Shown: positions 1-11,865 of the stretch, one piece after another
How the letters are laid out: every line of letters starts with the position of its first letter
Numbering within the stretch: the first letter of the stretch is position 1
Origin: Haliclona indistincta
Lineage: Eukaryota > Porifera > Demospongiae > Haplosclerida > Chalinidae
Direction of reading: 5' to 3'
DNA: 64,000 nucleotides
Assembly (NCBI GenBank): GCA_964017065.1
Contig: OZ024792.1
Location: 4,397,754-4,461,753 of the forward strand
The notes under the pieces: generated by a model
The model's database searches: none
Told to the model about the DNA's origin: nothing
What the model saw: the letters and a program-made list of their open reading frames with translations, nothing else
Translations under genes and position numbers: made by a program

Positions 1-1074
1 AATAGTAGATTACCTTGTGGCTCTCTGCGCTGTAGTTGCTTTTACAGTGCAGTTGCCCGAGCCGTGGCTTGCCCAGGTGGGCGGAGCCTTCATTGAGTAT
101 GCTGATTTTGTGTTTCGTGCCTCTCTCTTCTCCAGCATGTGTCTAGTAAGTTATTTTAGCTCTTCTCTATTGGTGTTCATTATGTAGGTGTTGCTCATTG
201 ATCTTGTGTACTATGTTTGTACTCGGTGGTCAAGTCCATAGTCTATACCGATGATGATATCATTGATCACTGATTGATTCATGCTTGAGATATTATAATA
301 TGGACCACTATTGTATCGTAACTTTATGTGTCCTCTCTCAGACGTCACTGTTCATCTAGACGACTTGCAGTGTCAGAATAATTACCTGGGATGCGTATGT
401 GTCAGTGGAGGGGTGTTTAGGTGGGTCGGTATTATGTGTATGTGTGTGTGCCGTCCAAAACACAGCTGGTACAGAATCTCATTATTCAAAAGCGCTACAA
501 ACAAAAAATATTATGTCCTCAAACCAATTCATATGCCTTGAAATACATCTACAAAAATTGTGAGAGCCTTGTGTCGATGTTTTCAGAATAACTTCACCAT
601 CTGTGGTAACTGTGTGTTAGTCACTAGTATACACTCTACGGCTATAATGGCACGATGTCTGTTTGTTGCAGTGAGTGTCCCAGGTGTGTGTTCTATCAGA
701 ACTAGTTATTAAAGTCATCATTGAAAAGTCATCGATCACAGTGTTTTACCCCTCTCCATCTCTCTCTTCTACCTGTGTATGTGTGAGCGCACGAACGGCA
801 AAAGCTACAATGATTATTTTTGTTGTACATATTCTTTATCTATTGCTCTTAAATTTTATTTCGTAAATTTTATCTCTTGCTGACTATACAAAGAAGCGAA
901 ATCCACGCCAATCACATCTGTATCCCGTAACCTTATTGTAGCTTAGCAACTTAGAGACTGTGACCCTGTGAGCAAGGAGATGTTACATTTGAAACCTAGT
1001 CAATTTTTGATCTCACTGCATCCCTTGTGTATGTGTCTTCCTTATTCTTTACTCTACTCTCTCAAAATCTCTTA

Positions 1075-1075
<1 letters not shown>

Positions 1076-1120
<45 letters not shown>

Positions 1121-1128
1121 ACACACAT
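1076..1128. repeat. (CA)n microsatellite
   Basis: An almost uninterrupted dinucleotide run of about 26 CA units, with a single T interruption just beyond it. Confidence 0.95.
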
Positions 1129-1440
1129 AAACCTAAAGGGCAAGAGTTCGGGCTCTGCACAATCAATGGACACTGCGCTGGCAGCTTGAGAAATCTCCAC
1201 TTGTTGACCCATGCGACAGATTTACTACAGTTTGATTTTGGACAGGACACTATATTCAGGAAGTCCATGCAATTTTGACCATAGTTGTAATAAATTGTAT
1301 CTTGGATGCAGTTAGTGCTGCCACAGTTCCTCGCCCAGCTGAGGTAGAGGGTAAGTTATCATGCTAGGCATAGAACCATACCAACAGAAGGGTGGCCCTG
1401 TCTATCTAGTCCAGTGTAAGTGAGCGAGTGAGTATGTATG

Positions 1441-1490
1441 TTCCGGTTGTCTAGCGGTTAGATTCTGACCTTCTAGAGTGGGGATTCCTG
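1441..1490 (+). repeat. tRNA-Glu-like fragment, probable SINE head relic
   Basis: The segment GTCTAGCGGTTAGATTC resembles the D-arm/A-box of tRNA-Glu, and a GGGATTCC-like B-box remnant lies about 20 bases further on. There is no acceptor-stem pairing and the anticodon arm is eroded, so it is not a functional tRNA. A tRNA-derived SINE or a tRNA pseudogene fits. This was judged by eye only. Confidence 0.35.
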
Positions 1491-2087
1491 CATGTGTGTG
1501 TGAACATAGTTATTGGTTGAGTTGCTTACCATAGATCATTTTTCGGACAGACTATTTCACAAGTTGGTGTGTGTAGTATTGTGAACTTCACTTCTAATCT
1601 TGCTCTAGGCTATGTCTTTCATCCATTTCTGCCGGATACGCAAAGAGGCTACAGTAAGACACAACTCACTCAACTGATGCTCTTAAACCAAGGTACGAAC
1701 TCACTGTTATTAGTTTTTGTCTAACATATTGTGTGCGCAGGCTAAGCTCCTCCTCCCTTCAAGTAGACACAACTCACTCAACTGGTGCTCTTAAACCTAA
1801 ATCTTTTGACACACACATAAACCTAAAGGGAAAGAGTTCAGGCTCAGCACACTGCGCTGACAGCTTGAGAATCTACACGTGTTGACTGTTGAAAACCATT
1901 GGACAGATTCGTTACAGTTTGATTATGGACAAGACACTATAATTATTCAATATCTGTTTCTATGTTTAAGATAATCATGAACATAATTATTATACTAAAA
2001 ATGTTTTTGGCTAGCTAGTTAGTTGGTGCCGAACAAACCTGACATTCCATCAAACAGCTTCCAGTGAGATTACACAGAATTAAATGT

Positions 2088-3332
2088 TATTGGAACAGAG
2101 AAATAGCTCTGTTTACCTAGAATCAGGGTTTATAGTCACTAGGTCTATCAAACAGCACTAAATTCAGTGAGAATGCGTACAGTTGACTGCTATTGAGCTA
2201 TTGGAACAGAGAAATAGCTCTGTTTACCTAGAATCAGGGTTTATAGTCACTAGGTCTATCAAACAGCACTAAATTCAGTGAGAATGCGTACAGTTGACTG
2301 CTATTGAGCTATTGGAACAGAGAAATAGCTCTGTTTACCTAGAATCAGGGTTTATAGTCACTAGGTCTATCAAACAGCACTAAATTCAGTGAGAATGCAT
2401 ACAGTTGACTGCTATTGAGCTATTGGAACAGAGAAATAGCTCTGTTTACCTAGAATCAGGGTTTATAGTCACTAGGTCTAACAAACAGCACTAAATTCAG
2501 TGAGAATGCGTACAGTTGACTGCTATTGAGCTATTGGAACAGAGAAATAGCTCTGTTTACCTAGAATCAGGGTTTATAGTCACTAGGTCTAACAAACAGC
2601 ACTAAATTCAGTGAGAATGCGTACAGTTGACTGCTATTGAGCTATTGGAACAGAGAAATAGCTCTGTTTACCTAGAATCAGGGTTTATAGTCACTAGGTC
2701 TAACAAACAGCACTAAATTCAGTGAGAATGCGTACAGTTGACTGCTATTGAGCTATTGGAACAGAGAAATAGCTCTGTTTACCTAGAATCAGGGTTTATA
2801 GTCACTAGGTCTATCAAACAGCACTAAATTCAGTGAGAATGCGTACAGTTGACTGCTATTGAGCTATTGGAACAGAGAAATAGCTCTGTTTACCTAGAAT
2901 CAGGGTTTATAGTCACTAGGTCTAACAAACAGCACTAAATTCAGTGAGAATGCGTACAGTTGACTGCTATTGAGCTATTGGAACAGAGAAATAGCTCTGT
3001 TTACCTAGAATCAGGGTTTATAGTCACTAGGTCTATCAAACAGCACTAAATTCAGTGAGAATGCGTACAGTTGACTGCTATTGAGCTATTGGAACAGAGA
3101 AATAGCTCTGTTTACCTAGAATCAGGGTTTATAGTCACTAGGTCTAACAAACAGCACTAAATTCAGTGAGAATGCGTACAGTTGACTGCTATTGAGCTAT
3201 TGGAACAGAGAAATAGCTCTGTTTACCTAGAATCAGGGTTTATAGTCACTAGGTCTAACAAACAGCACTAAATTCAGTGAGAATGCATACAGTTGACTGC
3301 TATTCAGCTATTGGAACAGAATCAGGGTTTCA
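2088..3332. repeat. 111-bp tandem repeat, 11 near-identical copies
   Basis: Units begin with TGGAACAGAG at 2091, 2202, 2313, 2424, 2535, 2646, 2757, 2868, 2979, 3090 and 3201, spaced exactly 111 bp apart. A truncated twelfth starts at 3312. Copies differ at only a few sites, such as CTATC/CTAAC and GCGTAC/GCATAC, and these variants alternate along the array. A more diverged partial unit lies at about 2047-2087. Each unit contains an inverted repeat (AGCTATT...AATAGCT, and CAGAG...CTCTG) able to form a hairpin. The homogeneity implies recent amplification or conversion. No coding meaning was seen. Confidence 0.95.
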
Positions 3333-4007
3333 CGAACCAATCCACTAAGAGTGTACGTACACACCTCCCTGAGACCTGTAAAGAGTCTCACTTGTCTAGC
3401 TGTAGTTTAATAACCCATCGTATCAGTAGAGCGTATGACATGCTACTGTTGATTGTGACTGTTTGCTCTTTGATTATACAAAACATGTACTAATTCATCA
3501 AAATAAAGTCTCAGTTAGTTTCTGTGTTGTTCTTGAAAGCTCGCTGTTGATAAAAGAAGAAAACATAAATCATAATACCCAAGCAGCACTAACCGTTAAA
3601 GCATCGATGAGTATAGCTTTAGCCAAAATTGTAGCTGCACAAAATGATGTGTCTGCCTCCAATCACGAGGAGAAACTACTCACTAAGGTCAGACACACAG
3701 CTAAGAACAAGAGAGAGAAAGAGTTGGAAAACACTGTCACACACACAGACAGGTGTACGTCCTTGCACATACCTGTCATGTTTAACAGTAATCACTTGGG
3801 GAGTGTTAGAGTAACAGCTTCAGCAGTACAGTGAGAGGCCTTCCTAGCTTAAAGTGCATTTAGGGACCGTCTGTTCTTTATCCCTGTTTCAGAAAGGAGA
3901 GAACAAGAAAGAGTGAGAGAGGGCTATAATTGGAGAACTACCAAGCACACACAAACGCATGCACATGATGCACTACCTCAAAGGGACAGACATACTGACG
4001 AGAAAGT
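3333..4007. other. no gene seen
   Basis: Open frames here are short and resemble no family. Composition is ordinary, and I see no chain of splice sites. Confidence 0.4.
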
Positions 4008-4191
4008 GAGAAAGAGATAGAGGGAGGGAGGGAGAGGGAGGGAGGGAGAGAGAGGGAGAGAGAGAGGGAGAGAGCGAGAGAAAGACGGAGAGAGAGACTC
4101 AGAGAGAGAGAGAGAGAGAGAGAATCAGAGAGAGGGAGGGAGAGGGAGGGAGAGGGAGGGAGAGAGAGAGAGGGAGAGAGAGAGAGGAAGA
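4008..4191. repeat. GA/GGGA-rich purine tract
   Basis: About 180 bases are almost pure purine on the + strand, mixing GA and GGGA units. Such a mirror-like purine tract could adopt triplex structure. Long frames across it on the minus strand (Ser/Leu/Pro repeats) are artefacts of the repeat. Confidence 0.9.
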
Positions 4192-4611
4192 GAGTGTTCA
4201 CACAAACAAGGGTTACACATACTTTGATTGCTCATTGCAGGTGATAAGAGAAGAACCAACACACTGTGGCTTACCACTACTAGGTGTTCACATATTCAGC
4301 AGCTACAGAGGAAGAGAGAAGAAATAGAAATACATTGGTGACCAATTACCATCATCATGATACTATAAGTGATCTAGACTGTGAGATGAAAGAGACTGAG
4401 AGCAAGAAAGAAAGGGACAGAGAGCTACTGCTGGAGGACACACACATAACATACTATCACATACTACACACATACTATCACTCCATTACTATTTCATGCC
4501 GATGTAGTTGCAGTTTCCTGTCTTCTCCAGTTTACAATAGACAGTACAACAAAAAGGTGACATAATGATAATGATTACATGTAAAATATTTAAGTAGTAA
4601 TAGTCACTGTG

Positions 4612-7301
4612 CTACTGCTCTTTGCAGTCTATTGCGGCAAGAAAGAGTTTGACCGATGATGATAATTTCCCTCGCTTTAGGAAAGCATGCTCAAGGCATG
4701 AGTACACATTTGTGCAACCAGATGGGTAGCATATGTCAAATGCATAGAATGCACTCAGTAGGTAGAGGGGAATTTTTACCACCTCTTCTACTTCACACAC
4801 TACCATTCGGTCGACAATTAGGAAAGATTGAACGCTGCAGGTATCCTCTCTAATCACCACAACGTAAGGTGTGTCTGGACCTTGGGCAGTTATTTCCGTA
4901 ATTGGTCGACATCCCTATAAAATGAATTAATGAAATGTTTAGTATGCAGTCATTTTATGTTAGTACCTCCACAAATTTAAGGACTTTGTTGTGGTCCGGT
5001 TTGCTGCGACTGTCAGGCAGTAAGTAGACCAGTACTGACAGTGCCATCAATGTATCATCCAATGCTATAGTAAAAATATTTTATTACAGCTGAAATTTGT
5101 TATACCTTGGGATTGTATAAGAGAATAATAGTGTCTGAATGACGTTCCCTCCTTGCTCTCCAGTATTGCCTGTTGCAATATTTTGCTCTCTATTTTCTTC
5201 CGTTTCTCTGCTCCTTCGTCCATGTCAGGACTAATTCTCTTTGGCTCTTTCAATAGCTGAAAAGATTAGTAGCATTATTACTACTGATACCATGATGTAT
5301 AGTGTTAATAATTAACAAACCTGATCAGGGTCTTGCAGGAATGGATATTTGTCGAACAATTCCTGGACATTGCTGCCTATCTCCAGGATGTTTCTTCTTC
5401 TAAATCCAAATGTTCTGCTCATCAGCTCATTCACGACCATCATGCTTCTCTTTGTCTTCCTCCATTCTGCTTCAAGGACACGACAGTGCCTCTTGAATGA
5501 TACATCATCTTCCCCAGCAGGTATTGGTGGGAGTGTGTCTGTATGAAAATGACATGCCATTCTATTGTACACAATCATGAATATAATTACATATCAGAAG
5601 ATGCATCTACAACTGTTATGTTAGAGACAACATGAATGTACCTGTCTTCTTTGCAGACTTGTGTTTAGAGGGCATAGGTGAGGGCTTAGACGCATTGCCT
5701 GTTGGTTGAGCAGTGTCACCTATGCAAAAATCAAGTTATAATTATAGTTAAATATTTCTTTGTTATTACTATTTTTAGTTCCTTTTGGTTTTCTATTCCT
5801 TCTCTTGTCCTTAAATCGATCAATTAGATTATCTACTAGTCCTTCCTTTTTGGATAATAAATCATTTTAACATAATAATTATTATACAATTTACACAGTT
5901 AACTTACATGTTTGTTGTTCAGTTTACCTGTACCCAAAAATGGGTATTTGGAGATCATTTGTTTTGCAACAATTACATAATCATCCCGACTTGGGTGTCT
6001 TTTAAAGGCAAACATGGCATCTGCCACAGATGAGACAAATGAAGCCCTGGTAACTCTGGTAATTTGCCCTGTTTTAAGGGCCACTTCAACATCAGCCCTA
6101 TAATTGGCTGGCAGGGGGAAAGGGTCAGGGAGGATTACTTCTTCCTTAATCTTCTTGACTGCCTTTATATCCACCAGCTCGTAAGGCCTCTTTCTACCTG
6201 ACCCTAGCCCTACCAAGATGATGAAACATGCATTATTTGTCTGGGCCTACCCATCTCTTTGTTTTCTTTGTCTTCCTCTGTGTCAGGCAGTCCTGAAAAG
6301 TTAAAGTACATCAGTTACTCTATCATCAGTCAATTTAAAGCTACCAGTACATAGGTGAGAAACAAAAATTTAAAATCTTAAAAACTTTGCACAAACAGGT
6401 ATATTAGTTGCAAAACATGTAGGGAGGTCTGACAGGTCACATTACGTGCAGGTAGAGGTTCCAACAAAACATGGGGTATCAGGTGAACATGAAAGAGAAG
6501 AGGGAGGTCTTTTGACCTCAGGTGAACATGACAGAGAGAAGGGAGGTCTTTTGACCTCCTCCGAAACATAGGGAGGTCTTTTGACCTTCTCAGAAATAGA
6601 GGGAGGTTGTATTTGAAACAGCATGCAAGTCACAACACAGGTAAAAGGAGGTGTCTAACATATACATGTAGGCTGCTGCAAAGAATAAGCTGAGGGAGGT
6701 ATGACTGTGCCAATGAACAGACCATGCTAACATGCACATCAGTAACAAGACTTGTCAACATGCAAGCTGCTTACCATTAGTAAGCCCACATGCTGCTTCT
6801 TCATCACTGGCATCAGAAATCTGATAGGATTCATCAGGTAGAGGGAGGATTGCCTGTCCAAAGTATTACAGTCAATTTCAATTATAAGTGTTTGAGTATT
6901 ACTCACATCTTCTTGATAGTTTGGAACCTCACAACTGATGATTTCCTACAAAATAATAAGTACATTAAATAATAGTAATAATAATTATTATTATAGCTCA
7001 ATAAAAATAATGTTATTACAGCATTGTGTCAATGAGGACATAGCTCACATTATTCTGTGAAGGTCCTGGACACAAATCCTCCGGGAAGTTCTCTGTCTGC
7101 GGGAGTTCATCAAGAATGATCTAGAAAGTGTATATAATTTCGCTTAACCACATGAAATGGTGCAGATTATGAATGGTAGCTAGATGATCTCTAATCATAA
7201 TGAACACAACACCTTCAGCTCACTTCGTCTATCACCTCTCTAGCTGGTCTCTCCATTACTAAAACCTTAGCTTCTCTTATCATCAATTCCTTCACCTTCT
7301 T
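4612..7301 (-). CDS. SAMD3-like family protein, minus-strand paralog
   Basis: Twelve exons were read on the minus strand: 7224-7301, 7049-7120, 6907-6945, 6775-6853, 6251-6292, 5928-6209, 5770-5841, 5642-5719, 5321-5538, 5106-5256, 4967-5064 and 4612-4914. All phases agree and the stop is at 4612. The exons align one-to-one with the downstream part of the + strand gene at 11866-15342. Shared blocks are a FPLP...Y region followed by a helical FVSSVADAMFAFKRHPS segment, an SRTFGFRRRN segment, and a C-terminal AFYAFDICYPSGC motif. This layout matches vertebrate and invertebrate proteins named 'sterile alpha motif domain-containing protein 3-like', whose function is unknown. No SAM-domain exon or start codon was found upstream of 7301. 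Either the 5' end is missing from my model or this paralog lacks the SAM domain. Confidence 0.75.
6419..6608. repeat. degenerate minisatellite inside an intron
   Basis: The block GGGAGGTCTTTTGACCT recurs three times between 6500 and 6600, with partial copies (GGGAGGTCTGACAGG, GGGAGGTTG) at either side. The spacers are 20-40 bases and variable. It lies in the intron between exons 6251-6292 and 6775-6853 of the minus-strand SAMD3-like gene. Confidence 0.7.
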
Positions 7302-7991
7302 CTACATCAACATACTCACTCCAGTCTTCAGAATAGCGCTGAATTATAATCTCCGACAGCAGAAATATAATCGTATAATCTTTCATAACTAAGCTAAGTC
7401 ATAACAACTTAAGTCTTCATGAGAAATAGATAGACCTGTACGAACACCGAGAAGAAACACTGAACTTAATAATACAATAAAAAATATGATACGGAAGCAA
7501 GCTGCTGAAGCTGTCCAAATAATGTTATTGGAAAGATTGAGAACGTTTCAATTGGCAATCAGCTAAGACAAAGAAAAGTAGGAAGGGTAATTGAGCCAAG
7601 AGGGAGGGTGATTCAATCAAACGAAACATAATGGAGGGAGACAGGGGATAAATCTGGAGTGAACAGATGAGCCGAGTTAGAAACAGGAATGTTACACAAG
7701 AGGGCTTCCAAATTGGACTACCATGAGGCGGCACGGCCTTTGCACTGCGCAGGTTCTGTATGCCAGTGCTGTGCAAACTCCTGGACTACTCCTGGTTCCA
7801 CCATGTACCAACGCCGCGCCACGCGCCACCCACGAAATTCGCGGGTCTATCTTATTGGTCGACCAATTTCCCGCGTACAAGTTGTTTACACTACTGATGT
7901 ATCAGTGGTACACTGATTATTATTATAAAACAGTATCGAGGAGTGTGCATTATAGTAGATGAACAAAATTTACTATTGAGAAAGACAATGA
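7302..7991. other. probable 5' region of the SAMD3-like minus gene
   Basis: No convincing exon was found. The tail of the zinc-finger gene begins at 7992. The region probably holds the missing first exon(s) and promoter of the minus-strand SAMD3-like gene. Confidence 0.3.
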
Positions 7992-10900
7992 TCAAAACAG
8001 ATGGTATTTGGGAGATACCATTACTTGACCTGACTGTCCATTGGTACACACAAGAGGATGATAATTTAATAATTGTTCGTATTTAAATACTACACATGAA
8101 TTGTCTTGTTTAACTTCATATGCATGGTAATGATGGTGATAACATACAACAACTAATGGACAAATGACAAAAAAACACTCATGACAAACAACAACAATAT
8201 CTTGAATTGACCCAAACATTGGGGAATCATCCTCTGCCATACCACATACCACCACAACATTCTTATGGTAACTTGTACCATGTATCTTAGCTGACTTGAC
8301 CCTGCAGAGTGATGAACTGAAATGACTTATTGTTGTTATAGAGATATTGTGTTTCATTGGCTTTTTACACCTTAATCCACTGTGTAATGAGTAAATTCAC
8401 CTATATACCTTTGCACTACTGAGTCATCGTCAAGCTCTGGCACTGCTCTCAGTAGCTCTCCTTCATAGTCCAAATCCTGAACCATGACGCTAGTGCCTAA
8501 TGCATAATGCACCTAAATCAAAATCTTCAATACATTCAATCTTAGGTCTTACTACAAGTGTACTCTGTAGTTGATGACAGAAAATTTGCTGTCATAAGGT
8601 AGCAGATGTACAGCTGGTGATGGTCTGCCAGTGTCTTTGCGATGTTTTTAAAGTTGCCAAGTATGCGCGCCAAGTGTTTGAAATAACTATGCTTGGCTTC
8701 AAACCTCATACACCATAAGTGAACTAGGGGGCCACACCTGACAAATAAAATTAACACACTTCATAAATGCCCCATGTATGCACATACCATTTCATCCACG
8801 TGGCAAAATGTATCATGTAGTGCATCTTTGGGATTAAAGGTCTCTCAGGATAGAGATCCTTAAAGTCTGACAGGAAATCCTCAACCAGCATTGACACATA
8901 ATCTGCCTTGTCAGCTGTTGTTTCAGGAGCAAACACATAGTCCATAATAGTTAAAAGTGTCAGTAAATTGTCCCAATAGGGATCATCCTTGGGAACAAGG
9001 TGCCCAACCAGAAGAGGCAGAAACCTTCCTAGGCACCACATTTGGGTAGCTACATGATGTACATGTATATAATTCACAGATGTTTAAATTTGATTATACA
9101 TACCAGATTGCTTAAGGTGACCACTTGAAGAGATATGAGCAGGAAGAATCTGTGAAGGCTTGTTCTTTATCTCAGAAGGTCCATAATTCATAGAAGATAT
9201 TCGAGAATTGAGAAATCCAAGAGAAAAAAGCTTTTTGTCCTGAATCAAATACATCAGCAAGTGTCGCAAACACAATTCCAATGACCCCTCTAGTATATCG
9301 TGCATTATGTCAGGCACAAGACCACTGGTCACATGGAAAAACTTGCAAGCATTCAGAGCTGAATTACACACAATACCATATGTTGTGGTATCGAGGTTAT
9401 GCAATGGCCCTCCCAGTCCATCACAGTGAGAAGTGTATAGTTCTTTAGTTCTCAACTGAACAGAACTTTCATTGAACTACAAAATTAAGATAACTCCCAT
9501 TTTTTAACACAAACACACTCAAATCTGACCTTTGTTTGCATGTCTTCTTCTACTACCATGCAATATTGACATCTGCGAAAAGCTGATGCCAATGCTTTAT
9601 AGCCTCCAATACTCCAAGCAGCTAAATTGTCTGCTGATACGGTTGTCAGTGTACCACGAAAAGCTGCCAATTGACCGTCAAATTCAAATGGAACTCCATC
9701 TTCCTGAAAAATTAATGTAATTAATTTTTATTAATATTTAAAACTTGAAAAAAGTATTACCGACTCAAGCTCTCTTATAGACTCAACAATAGGGCTTAGA
9801 ATTTTCTCTATACCGTATTTAATGATGATCGAGTGCCGGGCTACACAAAGAAGCTGAATACTCTTGAGTGATGATCTAAGTTTCGGATGGAGATTGCCAA
9901 GCATGTAATACACTAGTCCTACACAAAATTGGATAGTTGACATAGTCAATGCTCACTAGACAAGTTTGGAACAAAACCTTACCCAGTTTATGGATTTTGG
10001 CTTTACTCCCAATCGGATTACATACTTCAATTTCATCATAGTATAGCTGGATTTGAAGTGCACAGGGGTGGTTCTTAAACAGCTCAGACTTGAGAAACAA
10101 TTCACCATCACAATAATCACCTATCCTTACTCCAGAAAGACTGTGTGAATTCATTACCTGCTCAAGGCAATAATTATTAGTAAAGTATGTGTATATATAA
10201 AAATTGTGTATACCTGCTCACAAACAACATCTGTACGTAGTAAGCACTGGAGTGACTTCAAAAGTGGGATTTCGTAGCAACAGTCGATGACTTCCACTAG
10301 CTTTCCATTCACTTCTTCCCAGTTACGACCTAGAACATGCTCCTCAGGCTCCTATAGTAAAATGCCATCACTGACAATTCAACAAAATGCAATTTACCAC
10401 AAGATTAAAATTCTCTTTGTAGTACTTGTGTTGAAAATGCTGAGTTTCAAGACCAGCAAAAGGAGATGAATTAGTAGAAGACATCAGAGCATCCTCCAGA
10501 CACATACCCTCTGATACTTTTTTCTTAACTTCAGCCTAGGATTATACACAGATACTATGTTATCACAAAGTTATTGTGATGCACCTGCAACTGTTCCATA
10601 CAGTCTGTCCACAGCCCACCAAGGTCCTGAACTATTCCATCGAGCGCACATTTTTTTTTTTTTTTTTTTTTTTTTATAATAGTTTAGCAAATTGCATGGA
10701 CACACACAAATAGCAATGCATGCTAATACAAGGTGTGTACCCAAATGAATAAACAGGTATACAGAGATAATAAATAATGTAGAATAGCATGAGTCCAGAT
10801 ATGTGAAAGAAGTCACCGATCAGTAGCCACAAGTATAGGTGAATGGTTAGAAGAGGTCAGCCACGAATATAATAATAGTAGAAAGGTAGAATCAAATATA

Positions 10901-11659
10901 GTTAGGTGAACAGGTCAGTAAACAAGAGAACAGTAGATTGAGCAAGAGGTCAACAAGTCACAGGCTTAGGAAGAGGTCACAACAAGTACAGGCTTAGTAG
11001 AGTTTAGAAAGCGACGAGGGCAGGAACTTTCAATGAAGAGAAAGAATTAGAATAAAAGATAGAAGTAGAGAAAAAATTAGAGAGGCGTGAGAGAATGTTC
11101 GAGTAGAAGTGAGAGGGTTAGATAGAGGAGTAGGAAGAAGAAAAGGAGGGCGTCTCATGTGTGGCTTCCGCGGCATCGAATTAGACTCAGATTGACAGGG
11201 TGATACATGATGCGGTGACTTAGAAGGACAAGAGAAAGGGGGAGTAGAGTGCTGTGTAACTTTACGTACTTCGCGCGTTTTAAAAAGAAACAGAGCAGCC
11301 TGTCTCTTAACAGCACCTGCTGGATCCTCAGGCTCCTCAGTATCCGTTCGATCCTCCTCTTCACGATCGTCACTGCACTGTTCCAAACTGGTCGCGTCGT
11401 CAGTTTCAGAGAGCGGGTGGTTTTCGCTACTCGCGGAAATGCTTGCACTACTACTGGCTTGATCTTGACGCACGAGTGCTTCTCTGTGCTTCCTGTATAC
11501 GTGCGATCGGAAGGATTCGTACACAGTGTATGTCTCTGGGCACGAGTTGATACCACACTTGATAGTCAGTCCAGCATCATATCTATGAGCGCTCATGTGC
11601 CTAAGCGTTGCTGCAAAGCTGTTACCAGCAAAATGGTTACATATAGTACACATGTACAT
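7992..11659 (-). CDS. C2H2 zinc-finger protein with transposase-like body
   Basis: A multi-exon minus-strand gene. Exon 1 (about 11270-11659) has two C2H2-like fingers (CTICNHF...H..H and CGINSCPETY...H...H) followed by an acidic Ser-rich linker. Later exons lie at about 10398-10537, 10214-10352, 9983-10157, 9761-9918, 9525-9704, 9105-9475, 8787-9050, 8560-8738, 8408-8510 and 7992-8305. They carry motifs of a widespread invertebrate/fish family: LYYDEIEVCNPIGSKAKIHK, DNLAAWSIGGYK with CQYC, VPDIMHDILEG, LIPKMHYMIHF and MRFEAKHSYFKHLA. I recall these as uncharacterised proteins, and the D-x2-HD-x2-EG motif suggests transposase ancestry. No terminal inverted repeats were seen, and the frame is open through all exons, so it may be a domesticated gene. 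Exon edges are approximate. The intron near 10650 contains a T25 tract. Confidence 0.65.
10651..10675. repeat. poly(T) tract of 25 bases
   Basis: An uninterrupted T run inside the large first intron of the zinc-finger gene. It reads as a poly(A) tail on the minus strand, so it could mark the 3' end of a retroposed insertion lying toward 11 kb. No source gene was recognised. Confidence 0.9.
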
Positions 11660-11865
11660 TGCTGGTTCAGTCGAGACTACCTAGCAACTAATTCTGCATG
11701 GTATTACATTCACCGTTTTTGAACTGCAACTACTTCCCACGCGATGTTTTTGATTTAAACGTCAATTTTGACTGGTCTTTGATTTATTTTTCTTCAATCA
11801 AAGTTGAATTTTCTCAGGTAGTCTATATATACCGCGTGCAACTCGCAGTCGACAGAACACAGACC
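11660..11865. promoter_or_regulatory. putative bidirectional promoter
   Basis: Only 206 bp separate the start codon of the minus-strand zinc-finger gene (11659) from that of the plus-strand SAMD3-like gene (11866). A TATA-like CTATATATA lies at 11823-11831, about 35-40 bases upstream of the + start codon. The arrangement implies shared control. Transcription starts were not determined. Confidence 0.45.

Larger units (their letters stand above)
1..2046. other. gene-poor region with dispersed and simple repeats
   Basis: No exon chain or recognisable protein could be read on either strand. The stretch holds a (CA)n tract, a tRNA-like fragment, and two short duplicated blocks. The first block (about 1126-1225) recurs with small changes at about 1812-1890. 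The second (about 1654-1690) recurs at about 1766-1800. Two adjacent duplicated blocks suggest decayed dispersed repeats rather than a gene. Confidence 0.5.

Noticed and set aside
2088..3332. CRISPR-like array of regular repeats
   Set aside because: The 111-bp units are contiguous with no unique spacers, and the context is animal nuclear DNA. It is a tandem repeat.
3938..4201. Ser/Leu/Pro-rich minus-strand frame
   Set aside because: An artefact of the GA-rich tract.
11249..11722. 157-codon + strand frame over the zinc-finger exon
   Set aside because: It is antisense to the exon that carries clear C2H2 spacing.
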